Positions 1 to 6,037 of a stretch of DNA of 7,975 nt are shown in pieces. This stretch comes from AWTP1-13 sp035258605 (GTDB lineage: Bacteria > Pseudomonadota > Alphaproteobacteria > Rhizobiales > Hyphomicrobiaceae), in assembly GCA_035258605.1 (NCBI GenBank), contig DATFXD010000310.1, forward strand, positions 1 through 7,975. The letters are read 5' to 3'. Made by a program: the position numbers and the translations under genes. The notes under the pieces were generated by a model. The model was not told the DNA's origin and did not search any database. It worked only from the letters and a program-made list of their open reading frames with translations. Position 1 is the first letter of the stretch, and every line of letters begins with the position of its first letter.

Positions 1-476
1 GAGACGACGCCCATCGCCAGCAGGATGGCGGGAATCGCCATCAGCCCATCCATGACGCGCATGATGCTGCCATCAAGCCAGCGCACGTAGCCGGCAATGA
101 GGCCGATCAACAGCCCCACTGCGATGCTGATGATGGCTACCGTGATGCCGATGATCAGCGATACCCGGGCACCATAGAGGACGCGGCTGTAGACGTCGCG
201 GCCGAGCGAGTCGGTGCCGAAGCGATGCACGTACTTGCTCTCGGTGCCGTCACTGAGCCGCAGGCTGCGTTCCGTGCCGGGCTTCTTATTGCGGAACACG
301 GGATTGATCTCGGAGGGCGGCAAGGTATCAAGCACTGGCGCCAAGGCCCCGAGCATGGCCAGCACAAAAATGATCAGGGCGCCGATGACGACGCTGGGAT
401 TGCGCGCGGCCAGGCGCCAGCTGCGGCCTCGGTGTGGCTCTCGGGCAAGCTCGGCGGGCAGCGCTTCGATGCTCAA
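1..476 (-). CDS. DppC-type ABC transporter permease (partial, C-terminus beyond the window)
   Basis: Second membrane permease of a family-5 (peptide/nickel/opine) ABC importer; it would pair with the DppB-type protein encoded just upstream. The 158 visible codons give a short cytoplasmic N-terminus, a first membrane helix at about residues 28-48 (VVIGALIIFVLAMLGALAPV), a periplasmic stretch, then the family hallmark FGTDSLGRDVYSRVLYGAR (87-105) and two further hydrophobic segments (about 107-130 and 143-158). I chose a TTG start at 476-474. It overlaps the preceding TGA stop (475-473) and has an AGGA ribosome site 7 nt upstream (484-487); the next in-frame ATG would remove most of the first helix. 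The overlap implies translational coupling with the upstream permease. The EAA loop that contacts the ATPase is not reached. The substrate cannot be told from this fragment. The family assignment is very secure; the start is likely. Confidence 0.93.
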   Translation of the reverse strand, partial: MSIEALPAELAREPHRGRSWRLAARNPSVVIGALIIFVLAMLGALAPVLDTLPPSEINPVFRNKKPGTERSLRLSDGTESKYVHRFGTDSLGRDVYSRVLYGARVSLIIGITVAIISIAVGLLIGLIAGYVRWLDGSIMRVMDGLMAIPAILLAMGVV

Positions 477-1414
477 TAGCGGATCCTCGGATCGAGGAAG
501 GTGTAGGCCAGGTCCACGGCCAGATTGATCAGCACGTAAGCCAGCGAAAACAACAAGATGACGGCTTGGATGGTCGGATAATCGCGCGCCAAGACGGCGT
601 CGACCGTAAGCCGGCCGAGCCCGGGAATGGTGAACACGGATTCGGTGACCACAACGCCGCCGATCAACAGCGCCACGCCGAGGCCGATCACGGTCACGAT
701 CGGCACGGCGGCGTTGGCCAGGGCATGGCGGATCAAGACCTTGAGTTCGGTCTGGCCCTTGGCTCGAGCGGTGCGGATGTAGTCCTCGTGCATGACCTCG
801 AGCACGCTGGTGCGCGTGATACGGGCAATGAGCGCGATGTAGATCACCGACAGCGTCAGTGCCGGCAGGATCAGGCGCTGCAGCCAGCCGCCGATCCCCT
901 GCTGCAGTCGCTGGTAGCCCTGCACCGGAAGCCAGTTGAGCTCGACGGCGAACACGTAGATGAGAAGGTAGCCGATGACGAACACCGGCACCGAGAAGCC
1001 CAGTACCGAGAACCCCATCACGGTGCGATCGAGCCAGCCGCCGTGTCGGTAGGCGGCCACCACCCCCAGCGGTACGGCGACGGCGATGGCGATGAGGAGC
1101 GTGAAAAATGCCAAGGAAAGGGTCGGCTCGACGCGATCGGCGATCAGCTCGGCAACCTGCTTCTTGAAAAAGAACGACTCGCCGAAGTCGCCGGTGACGG
1201 TCTTGCCCAGCCAAATTGCGAACTGCGTCACGATTGGTTGGTCGAGGCCGAGCCGCTTGCGGATTTCGGCCACTTGTTCGCTATTGGCATTGTCGCCGGC
1301 AATGATGGCGGCCGGGTCGGAGGGGGTGAGGCGCAGCATCAAGAATACGAACACCGCGACCAACAGCATCACGGGGATCGTCGCCACCAGTCTGCGCAAG
1401 ACGTAAGTCAGCAT
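473..1414 (-). CDS. DppB-type ABC transporter permease (peptide/opine/nickel family)
   Basis: Inner-membrane permease of a family-5 ABC importer, 313 residues, a normal length for DppB/OppB proteins. It opens with MLTYVLRRLVATIPVMLLVA, the typical first helix, followed by the periplasmic region with the LRLTPSDPA and RKRLGLDQPI elements (28-62) and TGDFGES (74-80). Further membrane helices fall near 98-121, 132-157, 183-198, 236-258 and 284-307. The EAA loop, which docks on the ATPase, is visible as MHEDYIRTARAKGQTELKVL (208-227), followed by the conserved RHALANA. The C-terminus FLDPRIRY is standard. It lies 49 bp downstream of the solute-binding protein gene and overlaps the next permease by 4 nt, so all three form one transcript. 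I see no convincing Shine-Dalgarno sequence before the ATG. The ATPase genes are presumably beyond the left edge. Substrate specificity is not predictable from this subunit. Confidence 0.95.
   Translation of the reverse strand: MLTYVLRRLVATIPVMLLVAVFVFLMLRLTPSDPAAIIAGDNANSEQVAEIRKRLGLDQPIVTQFAIWLGKTVTGDFGESFFFKKQVAELIADRVEPTLSLAFFTLLIAIAVAVPLGVVAAYRHGGWLDRTVMGFSVLGFSVPVFVIGYLLIYVFAVELNWLPVQGYQRLQQGIGGWLQRLILPALTLSVIYIALIARITRTSVLEVMHEDYIRTARAKGQTELKVLIRHALANAAVPIVTVIGLGVALLIGGVVVTESVFTIPGLGRLTVDAVLARDYPTIQAVILLFSLAYVLINLAVDLAYTFLDPRIRY
477..487 (-). promoter_or_regulatory. Ribosome binding site setting the TTG start of the DppC-type permease
   Basis: Read on the minus strand, AGGA (plus positions 484-487) lies 7 nt before a TTG codon (476-474) whose last two bases begin the TGA stop of the upstream permease. 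No ATG or GTG with a comparable site is close, so this Shine-Dalgarno sequence decides the start. It sits inside the final codons of the upstream gene, as expected for coupled translation. Confidence 0.6.
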
Positions 1415-1463
1415 CGCCAGCCGCGCGTCTGGGCAGCGGTCCCACCGCCGCCCGAACCCCTTG

Positions 1464-3041
1464 TCATTTCATCGAAATATTCCAGAACACCGGCACCGGT
1501 GCCTTCAGCATGCCGTCGACGTTGTTGCGCATTACCGCCGGCTGGTACCACTGCCCAAGCGGGATGTGCGTTACGACCTCGGCTGCGCGTACCTGCACCT
1601 GATCGGCGATCGCTTTCTGTTTGCCAGGATCGCTCTCCCGCGCGAAGTCGTCGCGCAGCTTCTCCAACTCCGGATCGCAGGGCCAACCGAACATGGCCTT
1701 GTCGCAAGCCGCATTCATAAAGCCGGTGAAGATCGGATTGGTGATGTCGATCGATACCCAGGAGGTCAGGAACGCGTGCCAGCCGCCGGCCGTCGGCGGG
1801 TCCTTCTTGGCGCGCCGTGCCACCAGGGTCTGCCAGTCCATCGACTGCATGTCGACCTTGAAGCCGGCCTTCTCCATCAGCGATTTGGCAACCGGCGCCA
1901 GATTGGTGAGAATCTGCAGGTCGGTCGAGTGCATGAGCACGATCGGGGTGCCGTCGTAGCCGGCCTCCTTCAATAGCTCCTGGGCCTTCTTGAAGTCCGA
2001 GTTGAGCTTACCCTCGAAGCCCTTCTCGCTGAACAGCGGCGTGCCGCAGGGGAAGTAGGAATTGCACACCTTGTAATACTTCGGATCACCGACGACGGCT
2101 TCGAGGAAATCCTTCTGATTGAAGGCATAGAGCAGAGCCTGGCGCACTTTGGGGTTGTCGAACGGCTTGGCGGTCCAATTCGGTCGGAACGTGAACTGGT
2201 TGCCGAGCACGTTCCAATCGAACTGTTTGACGTTGCTGTCACCGATCGCCAGCGGCAACAGGTCGTGGGGTGGCGCTTCGATAAAGTCGATCTCGCCCGC
2301 GAGCAGGGCGTTGATGGCTTGCTGGTGATCCGAGATGGCGCGCCACTCGACGCGATCGACATTGGCGACCTTGCCACCGGCGAGGCCGGAGGCCGGTTCC
2401 GAACGCGGCTTATACTTGTCGAACTTGACGTAAACCGTCTTGTCGCCAGGCTTCCACTCATCGCGCTTGAACACGAACGGTCCGGAGCCCGTGAAATCCG
2501 AGAGTTGGGTGTTGGGGTCGGTCTCGGCGACGCGCTTGGGCATCATGAAGGGCACATTGGAGGAAGGTTTACCCAGCCCGAGCAGAACCAAGCCGGTCGG
2601 CGCCTTCAACTCCATGACAAAGGTCTTGGCGTCCCTCACCGTCAGCTTGTCGACAAAGCTCATCAGCTTCTGGCCGGTGGTATCCTTGGCCGCCCAGCGC
2701 TTGATCGAGGCGACGCAGTCCTCCGCGGTCACCGGCGTGCCATCGTGCCACTGCAGGCCATCGCGCAAGCTGAAGGTGTGCGTCAGTTTGTCAGCAGAGA
2801 CCTCGTATTGGCCGACCATCTGCGGCTTGATCTCGCCGTTCTCATCGGTGGCGAACAAGGTGTCGTAGATCATGTAGCCGTGATTGCGGACGATGTAGGC
2901 CGTGGTCCAGATCGGATCGAGGATCTTGAGATCCGAGTGCATCACGGCACGCAGGGTCTTCTGAGCGTCGGCGGTCGTGCTGAGACCACTCAAGGCGGCG
3001 GCAGCAGCCAGTGCGAACAGGCTTCGGCGCAAATGGCCCAT
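1464..3041 (-). CDS. Family-5 extracellular solute-binding protein of a peptide/opine-type ABC transporter
   Basis: Periplasmic binding protein (SBP_bac_5, DppA/OppA superfamily) that captures the ligand and delivers it to the two permeases encoded downstream. It has 525 residues, typical for the family. Residues 1-26 form a Sec signal peptide: basic MGHLRR, an alanine/leucine core, and a probable cleavage after TADA before QKTLRAVM. The mature protein shows family signatures: LDPIWTTAYIVRNHGYMIYD (41-60), the domain-I motif THTFSLRDGLQWHDGTPVTA (87-106), GSGPFVF (185-191), and the domain-II stretch NPKVRQALLYAFNQKDF (296-312). Five cysteines (109, 326, 332, 446, 455) suggest one or two disulfides in the periplasm. 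The ATG is preceded by GGAG about 7 nt upstream. It is the first gene of the operon, behind a good promoter. The ligand is uncertain: peptide, N-acyl amino acid or opine are possible; the divergent M20 hydrolase favours an amide-containing compound. Confidence 0.95.
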   Translation of the reverse strand: MGHLRRSLFALAAAAALSGLSTTADAQKTLRAVMHSDLKILDPIWTTAYIVRNHGYMIYDTLFATDENGEIKPQMVGQYEVSADKLTHTFSLRDGLQWHDGTPVTAEDCVASIKRWAAKDTTGQKLMSFVDKLTVRDAKTFVMELKAPTGLVLLGLGKPSSNVPFMMPKRVAETDPNTQLSDFTGSGPFVFKRDEWKPGDKTVYVKFDKYKPRSEPASGLAGGKVANVDRVEWRAISDHQQAINALLAGEIDFIEAPPHDLLPLAIGDSNVKQFDWNVLGNQFTFRPNWTAKPFDNPKVRQALLYAFNQKDFLEAVVGDPKYYKVCNSYFPCGTPLFSEKGFEGKLNSDFKKAQELLKEAGYDGTPIVLMHSTDLQILTNLAPVAKSLMEKAGFKVDMQSMDWQTLVARRAKKDPPTAGGWHAFLTSWVSIDITNPIFTGFMNAACDKAMFGWPCDPELEKLRDDFARESDPGKQKAIADQVQVRAAEVVTHIPLGQWYQPAVMRNNVDGMLKAPVPVFWNISMK

Positions 3042-3071
3042 CGTCTACTCCGGTTGGATTCGGCACAACAT

Positions 3072-3092
3072 TGGCAACGGTAAGCCTTGCCA
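3072..3092. promoter_or_regulatory. Operator-like inverted repeat in the transporter operon leader
   Basis: A perfect dyad TGGCAA-N9-TTGCCA (21 bp) sits immediately downstream of the predicted transcription start (about 3094, minus strand) of the solute-binding protein operon and about 30 nt before its ATG. Placement over the start region fits a repressor operator. It could also fold as a 6-bp stem with a 9-nt loop in the leader RNA. No regulator for it is identified in the window; the LysR protein is distant and its own putative sites look different. Confidence 0.4.
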
Positions 3093-3100
3093 GCCCGCGA

Positions 3101-3130
3101 ATTACACAACGACCAGTCCTCATAAGTCAA
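3101..3130 (-). promoter_or_regulatory. Predicted sigma-70 promoter of the solute-binding protein operon
   Basis: On the minus strand, a -35 hexamer TTGACT (plus 3125-3130, five of six matches to TTGACA) is separated by 18 bp from a -10 hexamer TGTAAT (plus 3101-3106, five of six matches to TATAAT). Transcription would begin near 3094, leaving a leader of about 50 nt before the ATG at 3041. This is the best promoter match I found in the divergent region; no equally clear match is visible for the plus-strand hydrolase gene. Confidence 0.5.
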
Positions 3131-3275
3131 AAGCTTAGATGCGCCTGCCGATTAACCGGTTTGCCCCTGCCCGAAGCCGACCGGCACCGGCCGGCATCGC
3201 TCGGGTTTCTTTTTTCCGGCGAGCGGCTAGGGTAGCGCCTGCAGTCGTCAAAAGGTCGCCGGAGGCGTCAGGATC

Positions 3276-4439
3276 ATGCCGATCATCAACCGGGTTGCCG
3301 CCATCAGCGAAGAGGTCACGGCTTGGCGCCGCGATTTCCACCAACATCCCGAGATCGGCTTTGATGTCGAGCGCACCGCCGGCATAGTTGCAGATAAGCT
3401 CAAGGCATTTGGCTGCGATCGGGTGGTGCCCGGCGTTGGCAGGACCGGCGTGGTCGCGATCATCAAGGGTCGCAAGGACGACGCCGGCCAGGTCGTCGGC
3501 CTGCGCGCCGACATGGATGCGCTGCCGATCCAGGAGGCGACCGGCGTGGCCTACGCGTCAACGAGCGTGGGCAAGATGCACGCCTGCGGGCACGACGGTC
3601 ACACCGCCATGCTGCTGGGCGCCGCCAAGTACCTGTGCGAGACGCGCAACTTCAATGGCTCCGTAGCCGTCATCTTTCAGCCCAATGAAGAGGGCCTAAC
3701 CGGCGGCTTGGCCATGATCGAGGATGGTCTGTTCGACCGCTTCGGCATCCAACAAGTCTACGGCATGCATACCTCGCCCAACCACGAGCTCGGCATGTTT
3801 GCCATCTGCGCCGGCCCGATGCTGGCGGCGTGCGACAAATTCGACATCGAGATCACCGGCAAGGGCGCACACGCGGCCCGGCCGCACGAAGGCATCGATC
3901 CGGTGGTGATCGCCGCGCAAATGATCATGGCATTGCAAACCATCGCCTCGCGCACGATCGATCCGCTCGATGCGGTGGTGGTCTCGACCTGTATGGTGCG
4001 GGCCGGCGACGCCTTCAATATTATCCCGGAAAGTGTCGGTCTCACCGGTACCATCCGCAGCCTAAGCCCGCAGGTGCGGCAGCAAACCTTTGCTCGCGTG
4101 GTGGCGATCGCCGAGGGTACCGCGGCAAGTTTCGGGGCGACGGCGCACGCGACCTTCCAGGGCGATGTGCCAGTGACCGTCAATGAAGCGGCCAAAACCA
4201 AGTTCGTGACCGGGGTGGCGGCCGAGATCGTCGGCGTCGACAATGTCATGCAGATGCGCCCAATCATGGGTGCGGAAGACTTTTCGCACATGCTGAATAA
4301 GCGCCCGGGTGCCTTCATCATGATCGGCAATGGCATCGGTCCCGGCTTGCACAATCCGCACTACAACTTCAACGACGCGGCGATCCCGATCGGCGTCTCC
4401 TATTGGGCGCGGCTCGCTGAGACGGCGCTGCCGATTTGA
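3276..4439 (+). CDS. M20D-family amidohydrolase (hippurate / N-acyl-L-amino-acid hydrolase type)
   Basis: Cytoplasmic metallo-aminoacylase that cleaves the amide bond of N-acylated amino acids or similar conjugates, releasing a carboxylic acid and an amino acid. The 387 residues are the usual length for peptidase family M20D. Visible motifs: WRRDFHQHPEIGF (17-29), RADMDALPIQE (77-87), the metal site MHACGHDGHT (C104, H106), the catalytic/metal NEEG (E138, E139), H165 in YGMHTSPN, the lid/dimerisation domain with GKGAHAARPHEG (195-206), GAEDFSHML (332-340) and a final metal-ligand candidate H359 in GLHNPHYNF. All expected active-site residues are present, so the enzyme should be active. No signal peptide. 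GGAGG at 3261-3265 lies 10 nt before the ATG. It is transcribed divergently from the ABC importer, the common arrangement in which the imported compound is then deacylated. Exact substrate (hippurate, indole-acyl amino acid, N-acetyl amino acid) cannot be assigned. Confidence 0.95.
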   Translation: MPIINRVAAISEEVTAWRRDFHQHPEIGFDVERTAGIVADKLKAFGCDRVVPGVGRTGVVAIIKGRKDDAGQVVGLRADMDALPIQEATGVAYASTSVGKMHACGHDGHTAMLLGAAKYLCETRNFNGSVAVIFQPNEEGLTGGLAMIEDGLFDRFGIQQVYGMHTSPNHELGMFAICAGPMLAACDKFDIEITGKGAHAARPHEGIDPVVIAAQMIMALQTIASRTIDPLDAVVVSTCMVRAGDAFNIIPESVGLTGTIRSLSPQVRQQTFARVVAIAEGTAASFGATAHATFQGDVPVTVNEAAKTKFVTGVAAEIVGVDNVMQMRPIMGAEDFSHMLNKRPGAFIMIGNGIGPGLHNPHYNFNDAAIPIGVSYWARLAETALPI

Positions 4440-4473
4440 CCGGCCGCGGGGCGGCAGCCGACGCTGGTGACGG

Positions 4474-4614
4474 TCAAACCTCATTGCCGCGCGCCGCGGC
4501 CACCTGAGCCGAGGTCAAGCAGCGCTGCAGACACTCCGCTTCGCCTGCATGGCGCCCGATCAAACCAGATCCAGCGCTGCAACCGTACCGGTGCTTACGC
4601 GGCGAACCGACCAT
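4474..4614 (-). CDS. Tiny hypothetical reading frame (46 aa), doubtful
   Basis: ATG at 4614 follows the TAA (4618-4616) of the upstream relic frame by one base, and the frame runs 46 codons to a TGA. The product starts MVGSPRKHRYGC and ends with an alpha-helical looking tail EAECLQRCLTSAQVAAARG. There is no Shine-Dalgarno sequence and no recognised family. The near-contact with the upstream frame could mean that both are leftovers of one former gene region. Listed so the stretch is accounted for, not as a confident gene. Confidence 0.12.
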   Translation of the reverse strand: MVGSPRKHRYGCSAGSGLIGRHAGEAECLQRCLTSAQVAAARGNEV

Positions 4615-4615
4615 A

Positions 4616-4870
4616 TTATTTCGGCCAGCTAACCCCTGGCCCGCCGCTTGCCGCCTCCTCCTCGATCATCCCCGCCGTCGTCAGCGGCGGGAACAGTGGG
4701 AAGGCAGGGCTGTCGGGCGCAGCCAGATCACCCTGGTCCCGTAGCAGGGTGCCGATCTATACGATCCAACAGGTTGCGCTGCGCGGTTGCATGGCCAGGG
4801 TGGGCCGTTGCAAGTCGTGCGCGCGCTCCTTTGAGGCCCCCGCGGCTGAGGAGGGCTGTCGAACTTGTGC
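4616..4870 (-). pseudogene. Possible relic of a minus-strand coding region, frame-broken, weakly TPR-like
   Basis: Two minus-strand frames appear to continue one another across a frameshift near 4754-4760. The upstream part (from about 4870) contains ARLATAHPGHATAQRNLLDRI and then runs out of frame; the other frame opens directly after a TAG and reads GTLLRDQGDLAAPD, ending in GVSWPK and a TAA at 4618-4616. Skipping about four bases (around ATAGATC) would join them. HPxxATAxxNL followed by LLRDQGDLAA resembles the kinesin-light-chain type of tetratricopeptide repeats, but only about one repeat is visible. There is no good start codon. It may instead be chance in GC-rich DNA; confidence is low. 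Confidence 0.2.
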
Positions 4871-4934
4871 CGGGTTCGCCAGGTGAATACAGTCGCCGCG
4901 CTCGGTGCGAGGCCGGCCCGACGTGCAGCGCTCC

Positions 4935-5738
4935 ATGAACCGGCGAACCTTCGTCAAACGCTCATTCCTCGCCACCGCGGTCGGGCTGGGGACCGGCGCG
5001 GGTTACGCGAGGTTCGTTGAGCGACACGCGGTCGAGGTTGTTCCGGTCGAGATCGAACTCGGCCTATCCGAACCGCTGACCGCGGCCGTGCTGGGCGACG
5101 TCCACTTCGATCCGCTGTACGAGGTCGACTATCTGGAGGACGTCGTTGCCCGGGTCAACTCGCTGGCGCCGGACCTCATCCTCTACACGGGCGACTTCCT
5201 GTCCAAGTCTGCCGACCGCCTTTCCGAACTTCTGACCGTCCTCGGCAGGGCGCGGGCTGCAGTCGGGAGCTTCGCCGTGCTCGGCAACCACGACCACTGG
5301 ATCGACGCCGACCGCGTCGGCGCGGCCTTGACCGCCTCCGACATCCCCGTACTGCGAAACCGGAGCGTCCCGCTACCGGGGCGGAAGGACTGGTATCTGA
5401 CCGGTCTCGAAAGCTACTGGGCCGGGGCGCCGAGCGCCATGTCGATCGCGAGCACACCCCCGCACGCTCGCCACGTCGTCCTCGTCCACGAACCCGACGC
5501 GTTTGATCTCCTGACCGACCCGCGAATCGCACTTCAGTTGTCGGGTCACACTCACGGCGGTCAGGTCCGTCTGCCGCTGCGCGGCGCCGTCTCTCTGCCG
5601 AGTTGGGGGAAGAAGTACCAGATGGGCTTGTACGCTCGGGGCGGCCGTCGACTGTACGTCAATCGCGGGATCGGAACGGTGAAACGGCACTTCCGGTTGA
5701 ACTGCCCGCCCGAGATCACCCTGTTGAAACTCACGTAG
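4935..5738 (+). CDS. Tat-signal metallophosphoesterase (calcineurin-like, YkuE/YaeI type)
   Basis: Dimetal phosphoesterase predicted to act outside the cytoplasm. From the ATG at 4935 the protein has 267 residues. The N-terminus MNRRTFVKRSFLATAVGLG carries a twin-arginine motif (RRTFVK) and a hydrophobic core; no clear AxA cleavage site follows, so it may stay anchored. The five metallophosphoesterase motifs are in order: GDVHFD (54-59), TGDF (85-88), GNHDH (117-121), H185 in LVHEPD, and GHTHGGQ (204-210). All metal ligands are present. B. subtilis YkuE, a known Tat substrate, and E. coli YaeI have this architecture; a role on phospholipid or lipid-A-type pyrophosphate substrates is possible but unproven. 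GTG codons at 4905 and 4923 give longer in-frame versions; a GAGG at 4909-4912 would suit 4923, so the start is uncertain by four to ten residues. The gene stands alone in gene-poor DNA, with no operon partner visible. Confidence 0.93.
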   Translation: MNRRTFVKRSFLATAVGLGTGAGYARFVERHAVEVVPVEIELGLSEPLTAAVLGDVHFDPLYEVDYLEDVVARVNSLAPDLILYTGDFLSKSADRLSELLTVLGRARAAVGSFAVLGNHDHWIDADRVGAALTASDIPVLRNRSVPLPGRKDWYLTGLESYWAGAPSAMSIASTPPHARHVVLVHEPDAFDLLTDPRIALQLSGHTHGGQVRLPLRGAVSLPSWGKKYQMGLYARGGRRLYVNRGIGTVKRHFRLNCPPEITLLKLT

Positions 5739-5910
5739 TGGACAACCGGAAATGCGAGGCGCGCACCTCAGCGGCGATCTTGTCAGCGATCTCGCAGATC
5801 GCCTCGGGCGTAAGACTGCCGCGCAAGGTTGCCCCTCGGCGAACGCCGAGTAGCCGTGCAAGCTTATGCCGAATCAAGGAAACAAGATGTACTGAAGCAA
5901 TCTGCCGCAA
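5731..5910 (-). CDS. Small hypothetical protein or 5'-truncated gene remnant
   Basis: A minus-strand frame open from 5925 to a TGA at 5733-5731 encodes a convincing short sequence: basic IRHKLARLLGVRRGATLRG followed by an amphipathic helix TPEAICEIADKIAAEVRAS and HFRLSTT. Codon third positions in the helix region are mostly G or C, as in real genes of this genome. No ATG or GTG is in frame; the possible starts are TTG at 5910 (59 aa) or TTG at 5877 (48 aa), neither with a good ribosome site. It overlaps the 3' end of the phosphoesterase gene tail-to-tail by 8 bp. I do not recognise a family. It may be the surviving C-terminus of a gene whose 5' end was lost, or a real small protein with a TTG start. 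Confidence 0.35.
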   Translation of the reverse strand: MRQIASVHLVSLIRHKLARLLGVRRGATLRGSLTPEAICEIADKIAAEVRASHFRLSTT

Positions 5911-5932
5911 TCGGCTAGATTGATCTCATCGT

Positions 5933-6037
5933 TTATCGAAACTCGCTGACCCTAGAAATCAGCGGCTCTTTGCAATCTGGGCACGTAGGCGTCTTAGAGC
6001 TTACCTGTAAATAAGAACTCGGGTTCTCCCCGAGCAC
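5933..6037 (-). CDS. Tiny Cys-pair reading frame (34 aa), doubtful
   Basis: From a GTG at 6037 this frame reads about fifteen polar residues, then KTPTCPDCKEPLISRVSEFR and a TAA. CPDC with the following KEPL looks like half of a zinc ribbon, but the second Cys pair is missing, so this may be a fragment. A terminator-like hairpin lies within it (6018-6034), which argues against translation. It is directly upstream (minus strand) of the 5731-5910 frame, ending 22 bases before that frame's first candidate TTG. No family recognised. Confidence 0.18.
   Translation of the reverse strand: MLGENPSSYLQVSSKTPTCPDCKEPLISRVSEFR
6008..6034 (-). terminator. Possible intrinsic terminator downstream of the LysR gene
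   Basis: On the minus strand, CTCGGG-GAGAA-CCCGAG forms a perfect 6-bp GC-rich stem with a 5-nt loop, followed directly by TTCTTATTTA. It points in the direction of lysR transcription but lies about 260 bp beyond that gene's stop. The T-run is interrupted, so termination strength is uncertain. Confidence 0.35.

Larger units (their letters stand above)
4440..4934. other. Gene-poor 495-bp stretch between hydrolase and phosphoesterase
   Basis: No convincing intact gene was found here. A plus-strand open frame at 4467-4886 has an unstructured, Arg/Ser/Pro-rich product ending in two CxxC pairs (CKSC, CRTC), but its start lies close behind the hydrolase without a ribosome site and it resembles no family I recognise. 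The minus strand holds two short protein-like frames, 4474-4614 (46 codons) and 4616-4756, described separately. I saw no intrinsic terminator with a T-run after the hydrolase and no clear promoter for the phosphoesterase. The stretch looks like eroded sequence. Confidence 0.5.

Noticed and set aside
434..1720. 428-codon open frame on the plus strand
   Set aside because: It runs antisense across the DppB-type permease and binding protein genes. The product is rich in His, Asp, Gln and Arg without domains, as expected for the complement of GC-rich membrane protein codons.
2265..3083. 272-codon open frame on the plus strand
   Set aside because: Antisense to the solute-binding protein gene, no recognisable motif, no ribosome site; a high-GC shadow.
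3154..3161. AACCGGTT palindrome in the divergent promoter region
   Set aside because: Only 8 bp, does not extend, and is expected by chance in such DNA; no promoter alignment supports it.
3181..3215. CCGGC-ACCG-GCCGG stem followed by a T-run (terminator or attenuator upstream of the hydrolase)
   Set aside because: The stem ends about 11 nt before the T-run starts, too far for an intrinsic terminator, and no gene on this strand lies upstream. An alternative CGCTCG/CGAGCG pairing around the T-run is short with a 16-nt loop.
4467..4886. Plus-strand 139-codon frame with CKSC and CRTC pairs near its end
   Set aside because: The Cys pairs suggest a zinc ribbon, but the preceding 110 residues are disordered and Arg/Ser/Pro-rich, there is no ribosome site, and no family is recognisable.
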